64,000 bases of DNA from NCBI GenBank assembly GCA_964408435.1, contig CAYOZL010000003.1, positions 1 to 64,000 of the forward strand. The letters run 5' to 3'. Shown in pieces: positions 8,879-17,643 of this stretch (within the stretch, counting starts at the first letter, position 1; the number at the start of each line of letters is the position of its first letter). The DNA is from CAYOZL01 sp964408435. Lineage in GTDB: Bacteria; Bdellovibrionota_C; UBA2361; SZUA-149; CAYOZL01. The translations under genes and the position numbers were made by a program. The notes beneath the pieces were generated by a model that worked only from the letters and a program-made list of their open reading frames with translations, had not been told where the DNA came from and ran no database searches.

Positions 8879-9628
8879 CTAAGCTATAGAAATGGGACCT
8901 TCAATCTCACCTTTATAAAACTGACTAACTATTTCATTATCATTATCTACAAATCCATCAATTGATCCATTAAATTGCACTTGGCCTTTGTAAAGCATTA
9001 CTATTTTATGACAAATTTGAAATACCTCTGGAATTTCATGACTAATCACAACACCTGTAAAGCTACTAGTCTCTTGTAATTCAGCTATTAGTTCGTATAT
9101 CTCTTGGCCAACCTTTGGATCTAGCCCTGTGTTTGGCTCGTCAAAAAATATAAACTCTGGCTCTGTGACTAAAGCCCTTGCAATACCCACCCTTTTTCTC
9201 ATTCCAATTGAGACTTCACCAGGTAAATAACTTTCATATCCCGCTAAGCCAACATCTTCTAATAGTTTTGCGGATTTAGAAAAAATTTCATTTCTAGTTC
9301 CCTGCTTACGATACGTAAGAGGAAAAGCAACATTTTCAATTAAACTAAGTGAATCAAAAAGAGCAGCGGACTGAAATAAAACTCCCATAGTTGAGCAGAT
9401 ATCTAATCTCTCATCTACTGATTTTGCCGCAGTCATTGACCTGTCACCAATTAAAATCTCTCCACTGTCAGCTTGTAACAAACCAGTAATTAGTTTTACT
9501 AAAACGCTTTTCCCTGTTCCACTTGGTCCTACAATTGCAGTAGTAAGTCCTTTAGGAATCTCCATACTGATATTATTTAGAACAACTTGTGTGCCAAAAC
9601 TTTTTGTTAAATTAGAAATCTTAATCAT
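8879..9628 (-). CDS. mlaF: ABC transporter ATP-binding protein MlaF
   Basis: Cytoplasmic ATPase of the Mla phospholipid transporter, 249 residues. Walker A is GPSGTGKS (34-41), Walker B is FIFFDEP, followed by NTGLDP and the switch His in VISHEI. The ABC signature reads VSIGMRKR where LSGGM is usual, so the second signature glycine is Ile. Fourteen bases separate it from mlaE. Confidence 0.94.
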   Translation of the reverse strand: MIKISNLTKSFGTQVVLNNISMEIPKGLTTAIVGPSGTGKSVLVKLITGLLQADSGEILIGDRSMTAAKSVDERLDICSTMGVLFQSAALFDSLSLIENVAFPLTYRKQGTRNEIFSKSAKLLEDVGLAGYESYLPGEVSIGMRKRVGIARALVTEPEFIFFDEPNTGLDPKVGQEIYELIAELQETSSFTGVVISHEIPEVFQICHKIVMLYKGQVQFNGSIDGFVDNDNEIVSQFYKGEIEGPISIA

Positions 9629-9642
9629 AAGCCAATGAAATG

Positions 9643-10428
9643 CTAGTCTAAGAAAATCTGAGTTAATATAGAAGTTAAAAAGTAATCAGTGACTAAAACT
9701 AATACTGAAGAAGTAACAACAGCACTAGTAGTTGCAGCATTTACTCCTACTGCACCAAAACCACATTTCCAGCCGTTATAACAAGCTATCCACGCTATTA
9801 TTAAGCCAAATACTATAGACTTAACAAAACCAGAAATTACATCGATGCTAGTAACAGACTCAATCATTACAGACATAAAAGTTCCTGAAGGTAAGCCTAG
9901 AGAAAAAACAGCAACTAAGTAACCACCAAAAATTCCAACCACGATAAACATTGCAGTTAAAAGTGGCACGCAAATTAAACTAGCAAGAACCCTTGGCACC
10001 ATTAAATGGTGTATTGGATCAACTGCCATTGAACGTAGAGCATCAACTTGTTCTGTAATCTTCATTATTCCAAGCTCAGCAGTCATTGCAGAACCTGCTC
10101 GACCATTTACCATTAAGGCTGTAAGCACTGGGCCAAGTTCTCTAATTAAACTAAGCGCAATTGCAGAACCCGTAAATGCAGTAGCTCCAAACTTCGATAA
10201 GGTATACTCACCTTGAACAGCTAGAACAGCTCCAGTAAAGCCACCAACTAAGGCAACAACTGAAGTAGACATAAAGCCGATGTGATACATCTGTTTTAAG
10301 AATTGGGAAAATTCATATGGTGGCTTAAATGCACTTATGAAAACTCTAAAAATAAAGAGGAAACAAGAGCCAATACTGGCTACTTTAGTAACTACATAGT
10401 CTCCAATTTTTACAACACTTGATCGCAT
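9643..10428 (-). CDS. mlaE: Phospholipid ABC transporter permease MlaE
   Basis: Inner-membrane permease, 261 residues, MlaE/YrbE family: five to six helices with GGFTGAVLAVQGEYTL, RELGPVLTALMVNGRAGSAM and AELGIMKITEQVDALRSMAV, the family's most conserved block. It pairs with MlaF and MlaD. The ATG at 10428 follows the rlmE stop by 15 bases, so rlmE and the mla genes are probably co-transcribed. Confidence 0.95.
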   Translation of the reverse strand: MRSSVVKIGDYVVTKVASIGSCFLFIFRVFISAFKPPYEFSQFLKQMYHIGFMSTSVVALVGGFTGAVLAVQGEYTLSKFGATAFTGSAIALSLIRELGPVLTALMVNGRAGSAMTAELGIMKITEQVDALRSMAVDPIHHLMVPRVLASLICVPLLTAMFIVVGIFGGYLVAVFSLGLPSGTFMSVMIESVTSIDVISGFVKSIVFGLIIAWIACYNGWKCGFGAVGVNAATTSAVVTSSVLVLVTDYFLTSILTQIFLD

Positions 10429-10443
10429 AATAAGTTAATATAT

Positions 10444-11034
10444 CTACCCCTTATAGCCTTTTGCTACCAGATAAAACTCTTTTGACGATTTTCTAGTGCT
10501 TGCTAACACTTCTCTTTTAACTTTATTGAAAGATTTTCTCATTTCAAGAACTAGCCTATCGGTATCGTTTCCAGGAAAAATTTTAGCAACAAAGCTTCCT
10601 CCTGTTTTCAAACTGCTAGTAGCACAATAATAGGCAGATTCTACTAAACCAGCGGCCCTAAGAGCATCAGCAAACTTAATTCCACTCAAATGAGGGCTTA
10701 AATCAGAAATCACCAAGTCGACTTTACCATCACAATATTTAAGAATTAATTCATAAGTATCCGCATCAGTAATATCTCCCTTTATTAGCTTAACACCACT
10801 AATCGGGGCTACATCTTCTAAATCAGCACCTATTATCTTTGCATCCGAGCCCACTTTTCTTTTCACTACCTCTAGCCAGCTTCCAGGGGCACAGCCTAAA
10901 TCGAGCACAGAGTTTACAGACTTAAATAGCGAATGTTTTTTATCTAATTCGAGTAACTTATAAGCTGCTCTAGAACGATAGCCTTCGCTTTTTGCCTTTT
11001 TATAGAAATGATCTTTTCGGTCGTAAGTAGCCAT
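10444..11034 (-). CDS. rlmE: 23S rRNA (uridine-2'-O-)-methyltransferase RlmE (FtsJ/RrmJ)
   Basis: A 196-residue SAM-dependent methyltransferase that modifies U2552 in the ribosomal A-loop. It has SRAAYKLLELD, the SAM motif VLDLGCAPGSWLEVV (residues 42-56) and the catalytic Asp in DLVISDLSPHLSG. The Lys and Glu of the K-D-K-E set are in AKIFPGND and STRKSSKEFYLVAKG. First gene of the mla operon. A long hairpin repeat starts 4 bases upstream of its ATG, so the repeat would lie in, or just before, the mRNA leader. Confidence 0.95.
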   Translation of the reverse strand: MATYDRKDHFYKKAKSEGYRSRAAYKLLELDKKHSLFKSVNSVLDLGCAPGSWLEVVKRKVGSDAKIIGADLEDVAPISGVKLIKGDITDADTYELILKYCDGKVDLVISDLSPHLSGIKFADALRAAGLVESAYYCATSSLKTGGSFVAKIFPGNDTDRLVLEMRKSFNKVKREVLASTRKSSKEFYLVAKGYKG

Positions 11035-11037
11035 AAT

Positions 11038-11137
11038 GCTTGCCTTATTTTAAATTTTGGTTTGATAGCTTCTCTTTATTTTACCAAAATTTCAAATAAG
11101 GCAAGCATTTTGCTTTTTCCGCTGCGCTCAGCAAAAT
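11038..11137. repeat. Structured intergenic repeat, family A copy 1 (long hairpin plus CCGCTGCGCTC core)
   Basis: A 24-base inverted repeat (11038-11061 with 11083-11106) has a single mismatch. It is followed by the GC core CCGCTGCGCTCAGC (11119-11132), itself bracketed by perfect 8-base arms ATTTTGCT (11107-11114) and AGCAAAAT (11130-11137). Two other hairpin-plus-core elements lie at 30146-30243 and 60651-60739. This copy stands directly upstream of rlmE. Confidence 0.75.
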
Positions 11138-11520
11138 TTATTTAGTCAATAAATTTATATACTTAAGGCAAAAATTCAATATTTAACTAATAAAAACTAT
11201 TGCCTTGTTTCTAGTATTTTTCTATATGTAAATTTATAGAAACAAAACAAAGAAATAATAAACAGAGAAACAAATACTATGAATATAATCAATACCATCA
11301 TTGCAGAACCAGTAATAGGAGCAGAGCTAATTACCATACTCCTTTTATGCATGTATATAGTCAGAGATAACTGTTTTACCTCAAGCACTATAGAAAATCC
11401 CTCAAACTTTAATAACAGAGCTAATAATAAAGCGATTAATAGGATTTACAGTAAGAATCCTAGAAATTTTAAAAAATTCAAAGCAGTCTAAATCTTATCC
11501 CATTAAATTTTGTCCTCCCT
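11138..11520. other. Intergenic stretch with two conflicting short frames
   Basis: Between the family A repeat and the hairpin before the helicase gene there is no recognisable gene. Two short overlapping frames compete: minus strand 11197-11388, whose inner part MMVLIIFIVFVSLFIISLF is strongly hydrophobic, and plus strand 11279-11491 (70 residues). A small membrane protein on the minus strand, or a short leader gene on the plus strand ending before the 11521 hairpin, are both possible. Neither has a good ribosome-binding site, so neither is called. Confidence 0.3.
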
Positions 11521-11552
11521 AGTTAGCACATCGAAAAATGTGCTAACTTTTT
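11521..11552 (+). terminator. Perfect 11-bp hairpin with T-run before the helicase gene
   Basis: AGTTAGCACAT (11521-11531) and ATGTGCTAACT (11538-11548) are perfectly complementary around a CGAAAA loop, followed by TTTTT. It looks like an intrinsic terminator for rightward transcription, yet it ends only 6 bases before the uvrD start. It may instead be an attenuator or a DNA operator; a dyad operator for an SOS-type repressor is conceivable but unproven. Confidence 0.6.
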
Positions 11553-11558
11553 CATTCT

Positions 11559-13514
11559 ATGAAGCCCTACTTAAATGACTTAAATGAATCCCAACTAAAA
11601 GCTGTGCTCCATGAAGATGGTCCAATGCTAGTTTTTGCAGGAGCTGGAAGTGGAAAAACAAGAGTTCTAACTAGAAGAATATGTAACTTAATAGATAATA
11701 ACCTGGCGTATCCAGAAAATATTTTTGCAGTAACTTTCACAAACAAAGCTGCAAACGAAATGAAAGAAAGAGTTTTTTCTATGCTTGGCAGAGCCCCTAG
11801 ATATGTTTCTACTTTTCACTCAGCATGTGCAAAGATACTTAGAGAAAACGCAAGGCTACTTGGCTTCAGACCAGACTTTACTATTTACGATCAAAAAGAG
11901 TCTCTTTCTACAATTAAAAGAATTTTTAAAAACCTAAAAATCAATTCAAAAGAAATAACTCCATCTGAAGTACAAAGAAAAATAGATAGGGCAAAAAATA
12001 ATTACTTATTCCCTGATCACTTTAGAAACTCAGAAACTTTTTACGACAGAGAACAAAATATAATAATAGCTGACATCTATGAAGCTTACCAAAAAGAGCT
12101 TTTACAATGTAACGCAATGGATTTCGGCGACCTTATATGCCACGTAGTTACTTTATTTATTCTAGAAAAAGACACTCTTAATAAATATAAAAATAGATTT
12201 AAATATGTACTAGTAGATGAGTATCAAGATACAAATATAGTTCAGTACAAATTGTTAAACCTACTAACAAAAGACAGTCAAAATCTTTTCGTTGTAGGAG
12301 ATGATGATCAATCTATATACAGCTTTAGAGGGGCAAACATTGCAAATATAGACTCTTTTAAAAGAGATTACCCGGAACATGAGATTTGCATACTAGATAT
12401 TAACTACCGCTCTACTAAAAACATCCTAGATGCCGCAAATGCAGTAATTGCTCATAACGACAGTAGAGAAACTAAATATTTAAAGACAGATAGAGAAGAC
12501 GGCGAAGCAGTTAATTTAAAATCAGCGGAGTGTGAAGTTAGTGAAGCACAATTCATAGCGCAGACTATTAAAACAGGGGACATTCCCCTAAACGAAATTG
12601 CCATATTCTACAGAACCAATGCGCAATCGCGTGCTCTAGAAGAAGAGCTTTATCATCAATCTATTCATCATAGAATTTTTGGTGGGCAAAGATTTTACGA
12701 TAGAAAAGAAATTAAAGATATTATTGCTTACTGCAGACTTGCATTAAATAACGATGATAATGAATCTTTTATTAGAGTAATAAATGTCCCAAGTAGAGGC
12801 TTTGGAAAAACTTCTTTAAATCACTTACTAAAAAAAGCAAAAGACGAAGAAACTTCACTTTTTAAAGCTAGCCTAACTAAAGTAAAGGGCCTAGGAACTA
12901 GAGCAGATAAAAGCTTAAACTCCTTTACTAAACAAATAGAGAAATACAGCTTATTAGCCAATAAGGTTAATAATAATGAGTTAGAACTTTCAGAGTTTCT
13001 ACAAAATATTATTGAAGACTCAGGTTATTTAAACTCACTGAAACAAAACGTTGAGGACATAGACAGAGTAGAAAATGTTTTAGAACTCCTATCTGTTGCA
13101 AACTCTTTTAGCCAAAAAAACAAAATCGAAGAGAGTGAAGAAGAACTACCGATTCTTATTGCCTTTTTAGAAAGAGCTAGTCTTAATTCCTCACTCGATA
13201 AAAACTCTGGGAAAGACTCTGAGCAAGACTATGTATCATTAATGACCCTGCACTTAGCTAAAGGCTTGGAATATGAAATGGTTTTTCTTTGTGGCTTAGA
13301 AGAAGGCATACTGCCTCATAGTAGAAGCTTAGAAGACTTAGAATCATTAGAAGAAGAAAGAAGACTTTGTTATGTAGGAATTACTAGAGCAAAAAGTTCT
13401 CTTTACTTAAGTTACGCAAGGGATAGAAGTAATACAAGTTATAATACTTGGAATTTTGGAATTTGTTCTAGATTTTTAGGAGAAATCCCTGAAGAACACA
13501 TAGAAATAGTTTAA
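11559..13514 (+). CDS. uvrD: UvrD/PcrA-family DNA helicase
   Basis: A 651-residue superfamily 1A 3'-5' helicase. It shows Walker A AGAGSGKT (28-34), AVTFTNKAANEMKER (motif Ia), the motif II box VDEYQDTN, GDDDQSIYSFRGA, the motif IV region ILDINYRSTKNI, LHLAKGLEYEMVF (motif V) and CYVGITRAK (motif VI). It unwinds DNA in repair and displaces RecA or stalled complexes. It is shorter than E. coli UvrD (720), lacking part of the C-terminal tail, so PcrA or Rep remain possible names. Single gene, convergent with the DUF3617 gene. Confidence 0.9.
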   Translation: MKPYLNDLNESQLKAVLHEDGPMLVFAGAGSGKTRVLTRRICNLIDNNLAYPENIFAVTFTNKAANEMKERVFSMLGRAPRYVSTFHSACAKILRENARLLGFRPDFTIYDQKESLSTIKRIFKNLKINSKEITPSEVQRKIDRAKNNYLFPDHFRNSETFYDREQNIIIADIYEAYQKELLQCNAMDFGDLICHVVTLFILEKDTLNKYKNRFKYVLVDEYQDTNIVQYKLLNLLTKDSQNLFVVGDDDQSIYSFRGANIANIDSFKRDYPEHEICILDINYRSTKNILDAANAVIAHNDSRETKYLKTDREDGEAVNLKSAECEVSEAQFIAQTIKTGDIPLNEIAIFYRTNAQSRALEEELYHQSIHHRIFGGQRFYDRKEIKDIIAYCRLALNNDDNESFIRVINVPSRGFGKTSLNHLLKKAKDEETSLFKASLTKVKGLGTRADKSLNSFTKQIEKYSLLANKVNNNELELSEFLQNIIEDSGYLNSLKQNVEDIDRVENVLELLSVANSFSQKNKIEESEEELPILIAFLERASLNSSLDKNSGKDSEQDYVSLMTLHLAKGLEYEMVFLCGLEEGILPHSRSLEDLESLEEERRLCYVGITRAKSSLYLSYARDRSNTSYNTWNFGICSRFLGEIPEEHIEIV

Positions 13515-13527
13515 AAAAATAAAACTT

Positions 13528-14124
13528 TTATTTTCCCAGCTTTTTTCTCATTTCCTTTAACTTCTCAAGTTGCTTTTTCATTTCTTCCATTTGCTTAGGA
13601 TCCATTTTCTCACGTCTTTCCTCGGCTTCTTTCATCATATCATTTGTATTATGCTTGCTACCATCTGGTAAAATCGTGTCACCGGCTTTCATCTCCGGAG
13701 GACAGGGGCCTATATGTTTTGAAGTAATGGTTGTTACAGATGCTTCTTTACCTAGTGTGATACTATCTGTATTTGTTTTAATTTCCACTGTATATTCGCT
13801 GCTAAAATCACCGCTTATTGTAGAGACAGATGACATTTTAAAAGCTCCAAAATCGCAACTACTTTTAGAAACATAAGTGCTACCTACTTTTTCTATTGGA
13901 ACCCTCTGACACATTCCTTCAGGCATCATTTTTTTTGCTCTTTCCATCATCTCTTTTAGGTTCTGATTATCACCCATGCAAAATTTAGATGTTTCGGCTT
14001 TATCACCATTTACAGTTGTACCCTTCCATAAACCAGGTTTTATCTCTGGCATATCTAATGCAAAAACATTAACAGTAAGTAGTAGAGTAGAAGATAATAG
14101 TGTAAAAAATTTAATCTTTTTCAT
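13528..14124 (-). CDS. DUF3617-family periplasmic protein
   Basis: A 198-residue protein with signal peptide MKKIKFFTLLSSTLLLTVNV...FA and the DUF3617 hallmark MPEIKPGLWKGTT, conserved Cys residues (KFCMGD, GMCQRV, SSCDF, GPCPPEM) and a GDTILPDG stretch. The C-terminal 50 residues are a charged Met/Glu/Lys helix (MEEMKKQLEKLKEMRKKLGK) that should form a coiled coil. The family is exported and of unknown function. The ATG follows AAAGG at a short spacing. It starts an apparent leftward group of envelope and metabolic genes. Confidence 0.8.
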   Translation of the reverse strand: MKKIKFFTLLSSTLLLTVNVFALDMPEIKPGLWKGTTVNGDKAETSKFCMGDNQNLKEMMERAKKMMPEGMCQRVPIEKVGSTYVSKSSCDFGAFKMSSVSTISGDFSSEYTVEIKTNTDSITLGKEASVTTITSKHIGPCPPEMKAGDTILPDGSKHNTNDMMKEAEERREKMDPKQMEEMKKQLEKLKEMRKKLGK

Positions 14125-14134
14125 TAAAGCCTTT

Positions 14135-14542
14135 TTAAATTATTAAAAACAATAAACAACGAATTCCCCATGCTAGCAAGCGAATAAAATTAGAAAACAT
14201 TAGCTTATTATGTGCTTTTAGATCCCAATTCTCACAAAGTTTAGTATGTGCTGGCACACTATAAAAAAATGTAACTATCCATAAAACTCCAACAAGAAAC
14301 AAACCTAAATAGTAAATTAAAATTGGAAAAAGATAAGTAAGTAACACAGCGCTAAAAGCTTCCATCACCATAGCTGGCGCAATTACAAACCCCGCTCTAT
14401 CACAGTACTTCTTATTATATTGAGCCCTGGCAATTTCAGGTACATTTTTCAACATTGGATATTGAATAAAATGCACAAAAACCACTACGGCAAACATATA
14501 GACTGTGCAAAATAGATGAATACTTTCTAAATACCCTATCAT
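14135..14542 (-). CDS. Small four-helix membrane protein
   Basis: A 135-residue integral membrane protein with four predicted helices. Conserved-looking polar residues lie within or beside them: H23-Q27-P29 (VHFIQYPML), a central APAMVMEAFSAVLL helix, and VPAHTKLCENWDLKAHNKL with two His before NFIRLLAWGIR. I recognise this pattern as a widespread unnamed proteobacterial family; no role is known. It lies 10 bases from the neighbouring DUF3617 gene and 9 from the SDR gene, all on the minus strand. Confidence 0.65.
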   Translation of the reverse strand: MIGYLESIHLFCTVYMFAVVVFVHFIQYPMLKNVPEIARAQYNKKYCDRAGFVIAPAMVMEAFSAVLLTYLFPILIYYLGLFLVGVLWIVTFFYSVPAHTKLCENWDLKAHNKLMFSNFIRLLAWGIRCLLFLII

Positions 14543-14551
14543 GACATATCA

Positions 14552-15271
14552 CTACTTCTTTGTAGTGCTTAAACCACCATCTACTTTAATCACCTCTCCT
14601 GTTATCCAAGAACTACTAATTAAAAAGTAAATAGCACTTGCGATATCATCTACATTTCCAATTCTAGAAAGTGCATGCATTGCCTCTGAAGAAGCTAGAG
14701 CTTGGGGGCTGGAAGTAATTTTTTTACTTAATTTTGTATCTACTAAGCCTGGTGCTACTGCGTTAAATCTAATTCCTTTAGAAGCATAAGTTGCTGCTGC
14801 AGATCGAACCAAACCCTCAACTCCCGCTTTAGCTGCAGAAATTGCTTCATGATAAGCCAAACCAATACTTGCTGCACAACTAGACATTAAAACAACAGAG
14901 GAATCTTTTTTACAATTTTTCGCCGAAGACCTAACAACATTAAAAGCTGAAGTTAAGTTAGTGTTAATTGTATGTAAATAATCTTCATGAGAAGTTAAAT
15001 GAGCAGGCTTTAAGAGTATCGAGCCTACACAATTAATTACTGCATCTATTCTAACATCTTTAAACTCTTTAAAAACTAGTTCTACTTGTTCAGGGTCTAT
15101 AACATCTACCGATTTATAATACTCGATATCAAGTTCTTTAATTGTGTAATCTTTCGCTCTAGATGCTAAGGCAACTCTCCAGCCATTTTCGTTCAGTAGC
15201 TTTGCTGTTGCGTGACCTATATCTCCGTTCCCACCAAAAATAAGAGCGAGTTTTTCCTGATTGTTTTGCAT
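14552..15271 (-). CDS. Atypical SDR-family protein lacking the catalytic tyrosine
   Basis: A 239-residue Rossmann protein of short-chain dehydrogenase type: cofactor motif GGNGDIG (residues 13-19), NCVG, VVLMSSCAAS, and the C-terminal GEVIKVDGG. The usual YxxxK pair is broken: K148 is present (EAISAAKAGVEGL) but position 144 is Ile, and the nearest Tyr is 140. A subgroup with HEAI-xAAKAGVEGL is, from memory, found in other bacteria, so this is a real variant and not a sequencing error. The substrate is unknown, and activity by the standard mechanism is doubtful. Confidence 0.8.
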   Translation of the reverse strand: MQNNQEKLALIFGGNGDIGHATAKLLNENGWRVALASRAKDYTIKELDIEYYKSVDVIDPEQVELVFKEFKDVRIDAVINCVGSILLKPAHLTSHEDYLHTINTNLTSAFNVVRSSAKNCKKDSSVVLMSSCAASIGLAYHEAISAAKAGVEGLVRSAAATYASKGIRFNAVAPGLVDTKLSKKITSSPQALASSEAMHALSRIGNVDDIASAIYFLISSSWITGEVIKVDGGLSTTKK

Positions 15272-15331
15272 AATTGGCTAGACGATTAAATACTAAAATT
15301 TCAGACTAAAAAAGTTTAAACTTAGTTAAAA

Positions 15332-16399
15332 CTAGACTAAAAAAGAACATACCGCATCACCTACTTCACCAGTTGATGACTTACCACCTATATCACCTGT
15401 TCGAATTCCTTTGTCTATCGTTTGTTCCGCAGCTTTTTCAATTACTTCAGCTTGCTTATCTAGACCAAAAGAAAATCTTAACATCATCGCTAGTGACAAT
15501 ATCTGTCCAATAGGATTTGCAATACCTTTACCTGCAATATCTTGAGCTGAACCACCAGGAGGCTCAAACAAACCAAAGCCTTCACTATTCATACTAGCAG
15601 AAGCCATCACACCTAAAGAGCCAGGTAAAACTGCTGCTGCATCAGATAAAATATCTCCAAACATATTTGGAGCAAGAATCACATCAAATTGAGAAGGATT
15701 CTTGATTAATTGCATTGCGCAGTTATCTACTAATATATGCTCTAACTCTACATCTTGGTAATCTTTAGAAACTTCTAGAACAATTTCTCTCCAAAGTTTG
15801 CCTATTGCTAAAACATTAGCCTTATCAACGCTTGTAACTTTATTCTTTCTTTTCCTAGCAGCTTCAAAAGCAAGCTTAGCAACTGATGAAATTTGATTTT
15901 CATCATAACTTGCTACATCACTAGCATGTCTAATGCCATCTTTCTCAAAGCGTTTCTTCTCACCGAAATAAATATCTCCTACAAGTTCCCTAATAAAAAG
16001 AATATCAATGCCTTTATCTATTAAGCTTTTCTTTAAAGGACAAAATTCAGAGAGTGAATTAAAAATTTTAATAGGTCTGTAATTACAGTTAAAATCAAAA
16101 GCTTTTCTTAAACCTAGAATTGAGTTTATTTCACAGTTTTTCCATTTGTCTAAATGCAGTGTTGAGACTGGTCCACCAACAGAACCAAATAATATTGCAT
16201 CGCTCTGCTCACATATTTTTTTAGTTTCATCAGGAAAATGATTTCCAACTTTATCAAACGCAGCCCCACCAATTAATGCTTCTATGGTTTCAAAAGTTAG
16301 GTCATATTTTTTAGAAACAGTATCTAAGACTTTTAAAGCTTCTGCCATTACTTCTGGGCCAATGCCGTCCCCTGATAAAATTGCTATTTTGTTTACCAT
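15332..16399 (-). CDS. leuB: 3-isopropylmalate dehydrogenase
   Basis: Oxidative decarboxylation of 3-isopropylmalate in leucine synthesis; about 355 residues, cytoplasmic dimer. Motifs: ILSGDGIGPEV at the N terminus, RELVGDIYFG, VDKANVL, the Mg/substrate block LVDNCAMQLIKNPSQFDVI, and FEPPGGSAQDIAGKGIANPI. The start is placed at the ATG at 16399 (MVNKIAILSGDG); the frame extends to a TTG at 16429, which adds ten unrelated residues. Other leu genes are not in the window. Confidence 0.94.
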   Translation of the reverse strand: MVNKIAILSGDGIGPEVMAEALKVLDTVSKKYDLTFETIEALIGGAAFDKVGNHFPDETKKICEQSDAILFGSVGGPVSTLHLDKWKNCEINSILGLRKAFDFNCNYRPIKIFNSLSEFCPLKKSLIDKGIDILFIRELVGDIYFGEKKRFEKDGIRHASDVASYDENQISSVAKLAFEAARKRKNKVTSVDKANVLAIGKLWREIVLEVSKDYQDVELEHILVDNCAMQLIKNPSQFDVILAPNMFGDILSDAAAVLPGSLGVMASASMNSEGFGLFEPPGGSAQDIAGKGIANPIGQILSLAMMLRFSFGLDKQAEVIEKAAEQTIDKGIRTGDIGGKSSTGEVGDAVCSFLV

Positions 16400-16453
16400 A
16401 TCAAGGTTTGTATATCTCACAGAGACCAAGAGATAAAGAGCTCAAACTATCTT

Positions 16454-17575
16454 TTAATTGATAAATTTTTTAGGAATTCTCAAGGCTATCCTTAATAAAA
16501 GATCCCTTTCATCCGTATCTGCTAAACTTGCAAGTTCCCTTACTGTAATTTCCTGATCTCCTTGCTTTCCTAACAACACAACTTCATCACCATTATACGC
16601 CTCACCCTCAGGCCCAATATCCACCATAAACTGATCCATGCAGACTCTTCCAACAATTGGATAAGATTTTCCTCTAATTAGAACACGCGCTTTGTTTGAC
16701 AAACCTCTTGGATAACCATCCCCGTAACCTAGAGGGATTGTAACTACTCTAGTTTGTTCTTTAGCTTCCCAAGTTCTCCCGTAACTTACAGTGGCGCCCG
16801 GCTTAACTACTTTAAAGTAACAAACCTCAGAGGTTAATCTTAGAACTGGTTCTAAGTTTAAAGAATCTTCATGCTTAGTTTCATCTCTAGAACTAACTCC
16901 AAATAAACTCAAACCAAGTCTAACCATATCAAGATGATTATCTTTTGAAGCTAAGATTCCCGGAGTATTAGCAATATGCAGCAATGGGCGATTGCCTTGT
17001 CTGTTTTTAAAGTTTTTAGTTGAATCTAAAAATCTTTCTAATTGTATCTTAGTAAAACTTTGGTCTTCATTCTCTGCATCCGCAAAATGAGAGAAGATTG
17101 AAACTAGTTCTATATTTTTTAAATCTAAAACTTTTTCCAGTAACGGTTTACAGCTGTAATGATGAACCCCTATTCTCTCCATCCCGGTATCAATTTTAAT
17201 ATGCACCCTAGCTACTTTACCCATAGCTAAAGCTTCTGAATCAATATTCTCCAATTTACTAATAGAAGAAGCGCAGAGGTCAATATTATGCTCTAAGAAA
17301 TATTTGATTTGTCTTCCTGAGATTCCTCCTAGAGTTAGGATTGGAGATTTAATGCCAGCTTTTCTTAATTTTATCGCTTCTTCCAAGAAAGCTAGCCCGA
17401 AGCCCCAAGGATTAAGTTTCTCTAGTTCTTTTGCGCATCTTATTAAGTCGTGGCCATAAGCATCGGCTTTTAAAATCGGCATAATAAGAGACTTACCCAC
17501 ATAAGCTTTAAGCTTGATGAAGTTATCTCTTAAGTTGCCGAGATTAATCTCAGCTAATGTAGGTCTTTGTTCCAT
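16454..17575 (-). CDS. alr: Alanine racemase
   Basis: PLP enzyme that makes D-alanine for peptidoglycan, 373 residues. The PLP lysine is K36 in PILKADAYGHD. The C-terminal beta domain has SYGRTWEAKEQTRVV, LGYGDGYPRGLSNKA and GRVCMDQFMVDI. AAGGA lies 8 bases before the ATG. It lies upstream of leuB on the same strand and is divergent from argJ, 68 bases away. Confidence 0.96.
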   Translation of the reverse strand: MEQRPTLAEINLGNLRDNFIKLKAYVGKSLIMPILKADAYGHDLIRCAKELEKLNPWGFGLAFLEEAIKLRKAGIKSPILTLGGISGRQIKYFLEHNIDLCASSISKLENIDSEALAMGKVARVHIKIDTGMERIGVHHYSCKPLLEKVLDLKNIELVSIFSHFADAENEDQSFTKIQLERFLDSTKNFKNRQGNRPLLHIANTPGILASKDNHLDMVRLGLSLFGVSSRDETKHEDSLNLEPVLRLTSEVCYFKVVKPGATVSYGRTWEAKEQTRVVTIPLGYGDGYPRGLSNKARVLIRGKSYPIVGRVCMDQFMVDIGPEGEAYNGDEVVLLGKQGDQEITVRELASLADTDERDLLLRIALRIPKKFIN

Positions 17576-17643
17576 ATCTTTCTTCCTTAAAAATAATGTA
17601 GCAAATTGGAAAAATAATCAATATTCTAGTAACATTATGCCTA

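Noticed and set aside
15332..16399. GGSA in place of HGSA in LeuB as an anomaly
   Set aside because: The EP-x-GGSA-x-DIAGK form is, from memory, normal in enterobacterial-type LeuB.
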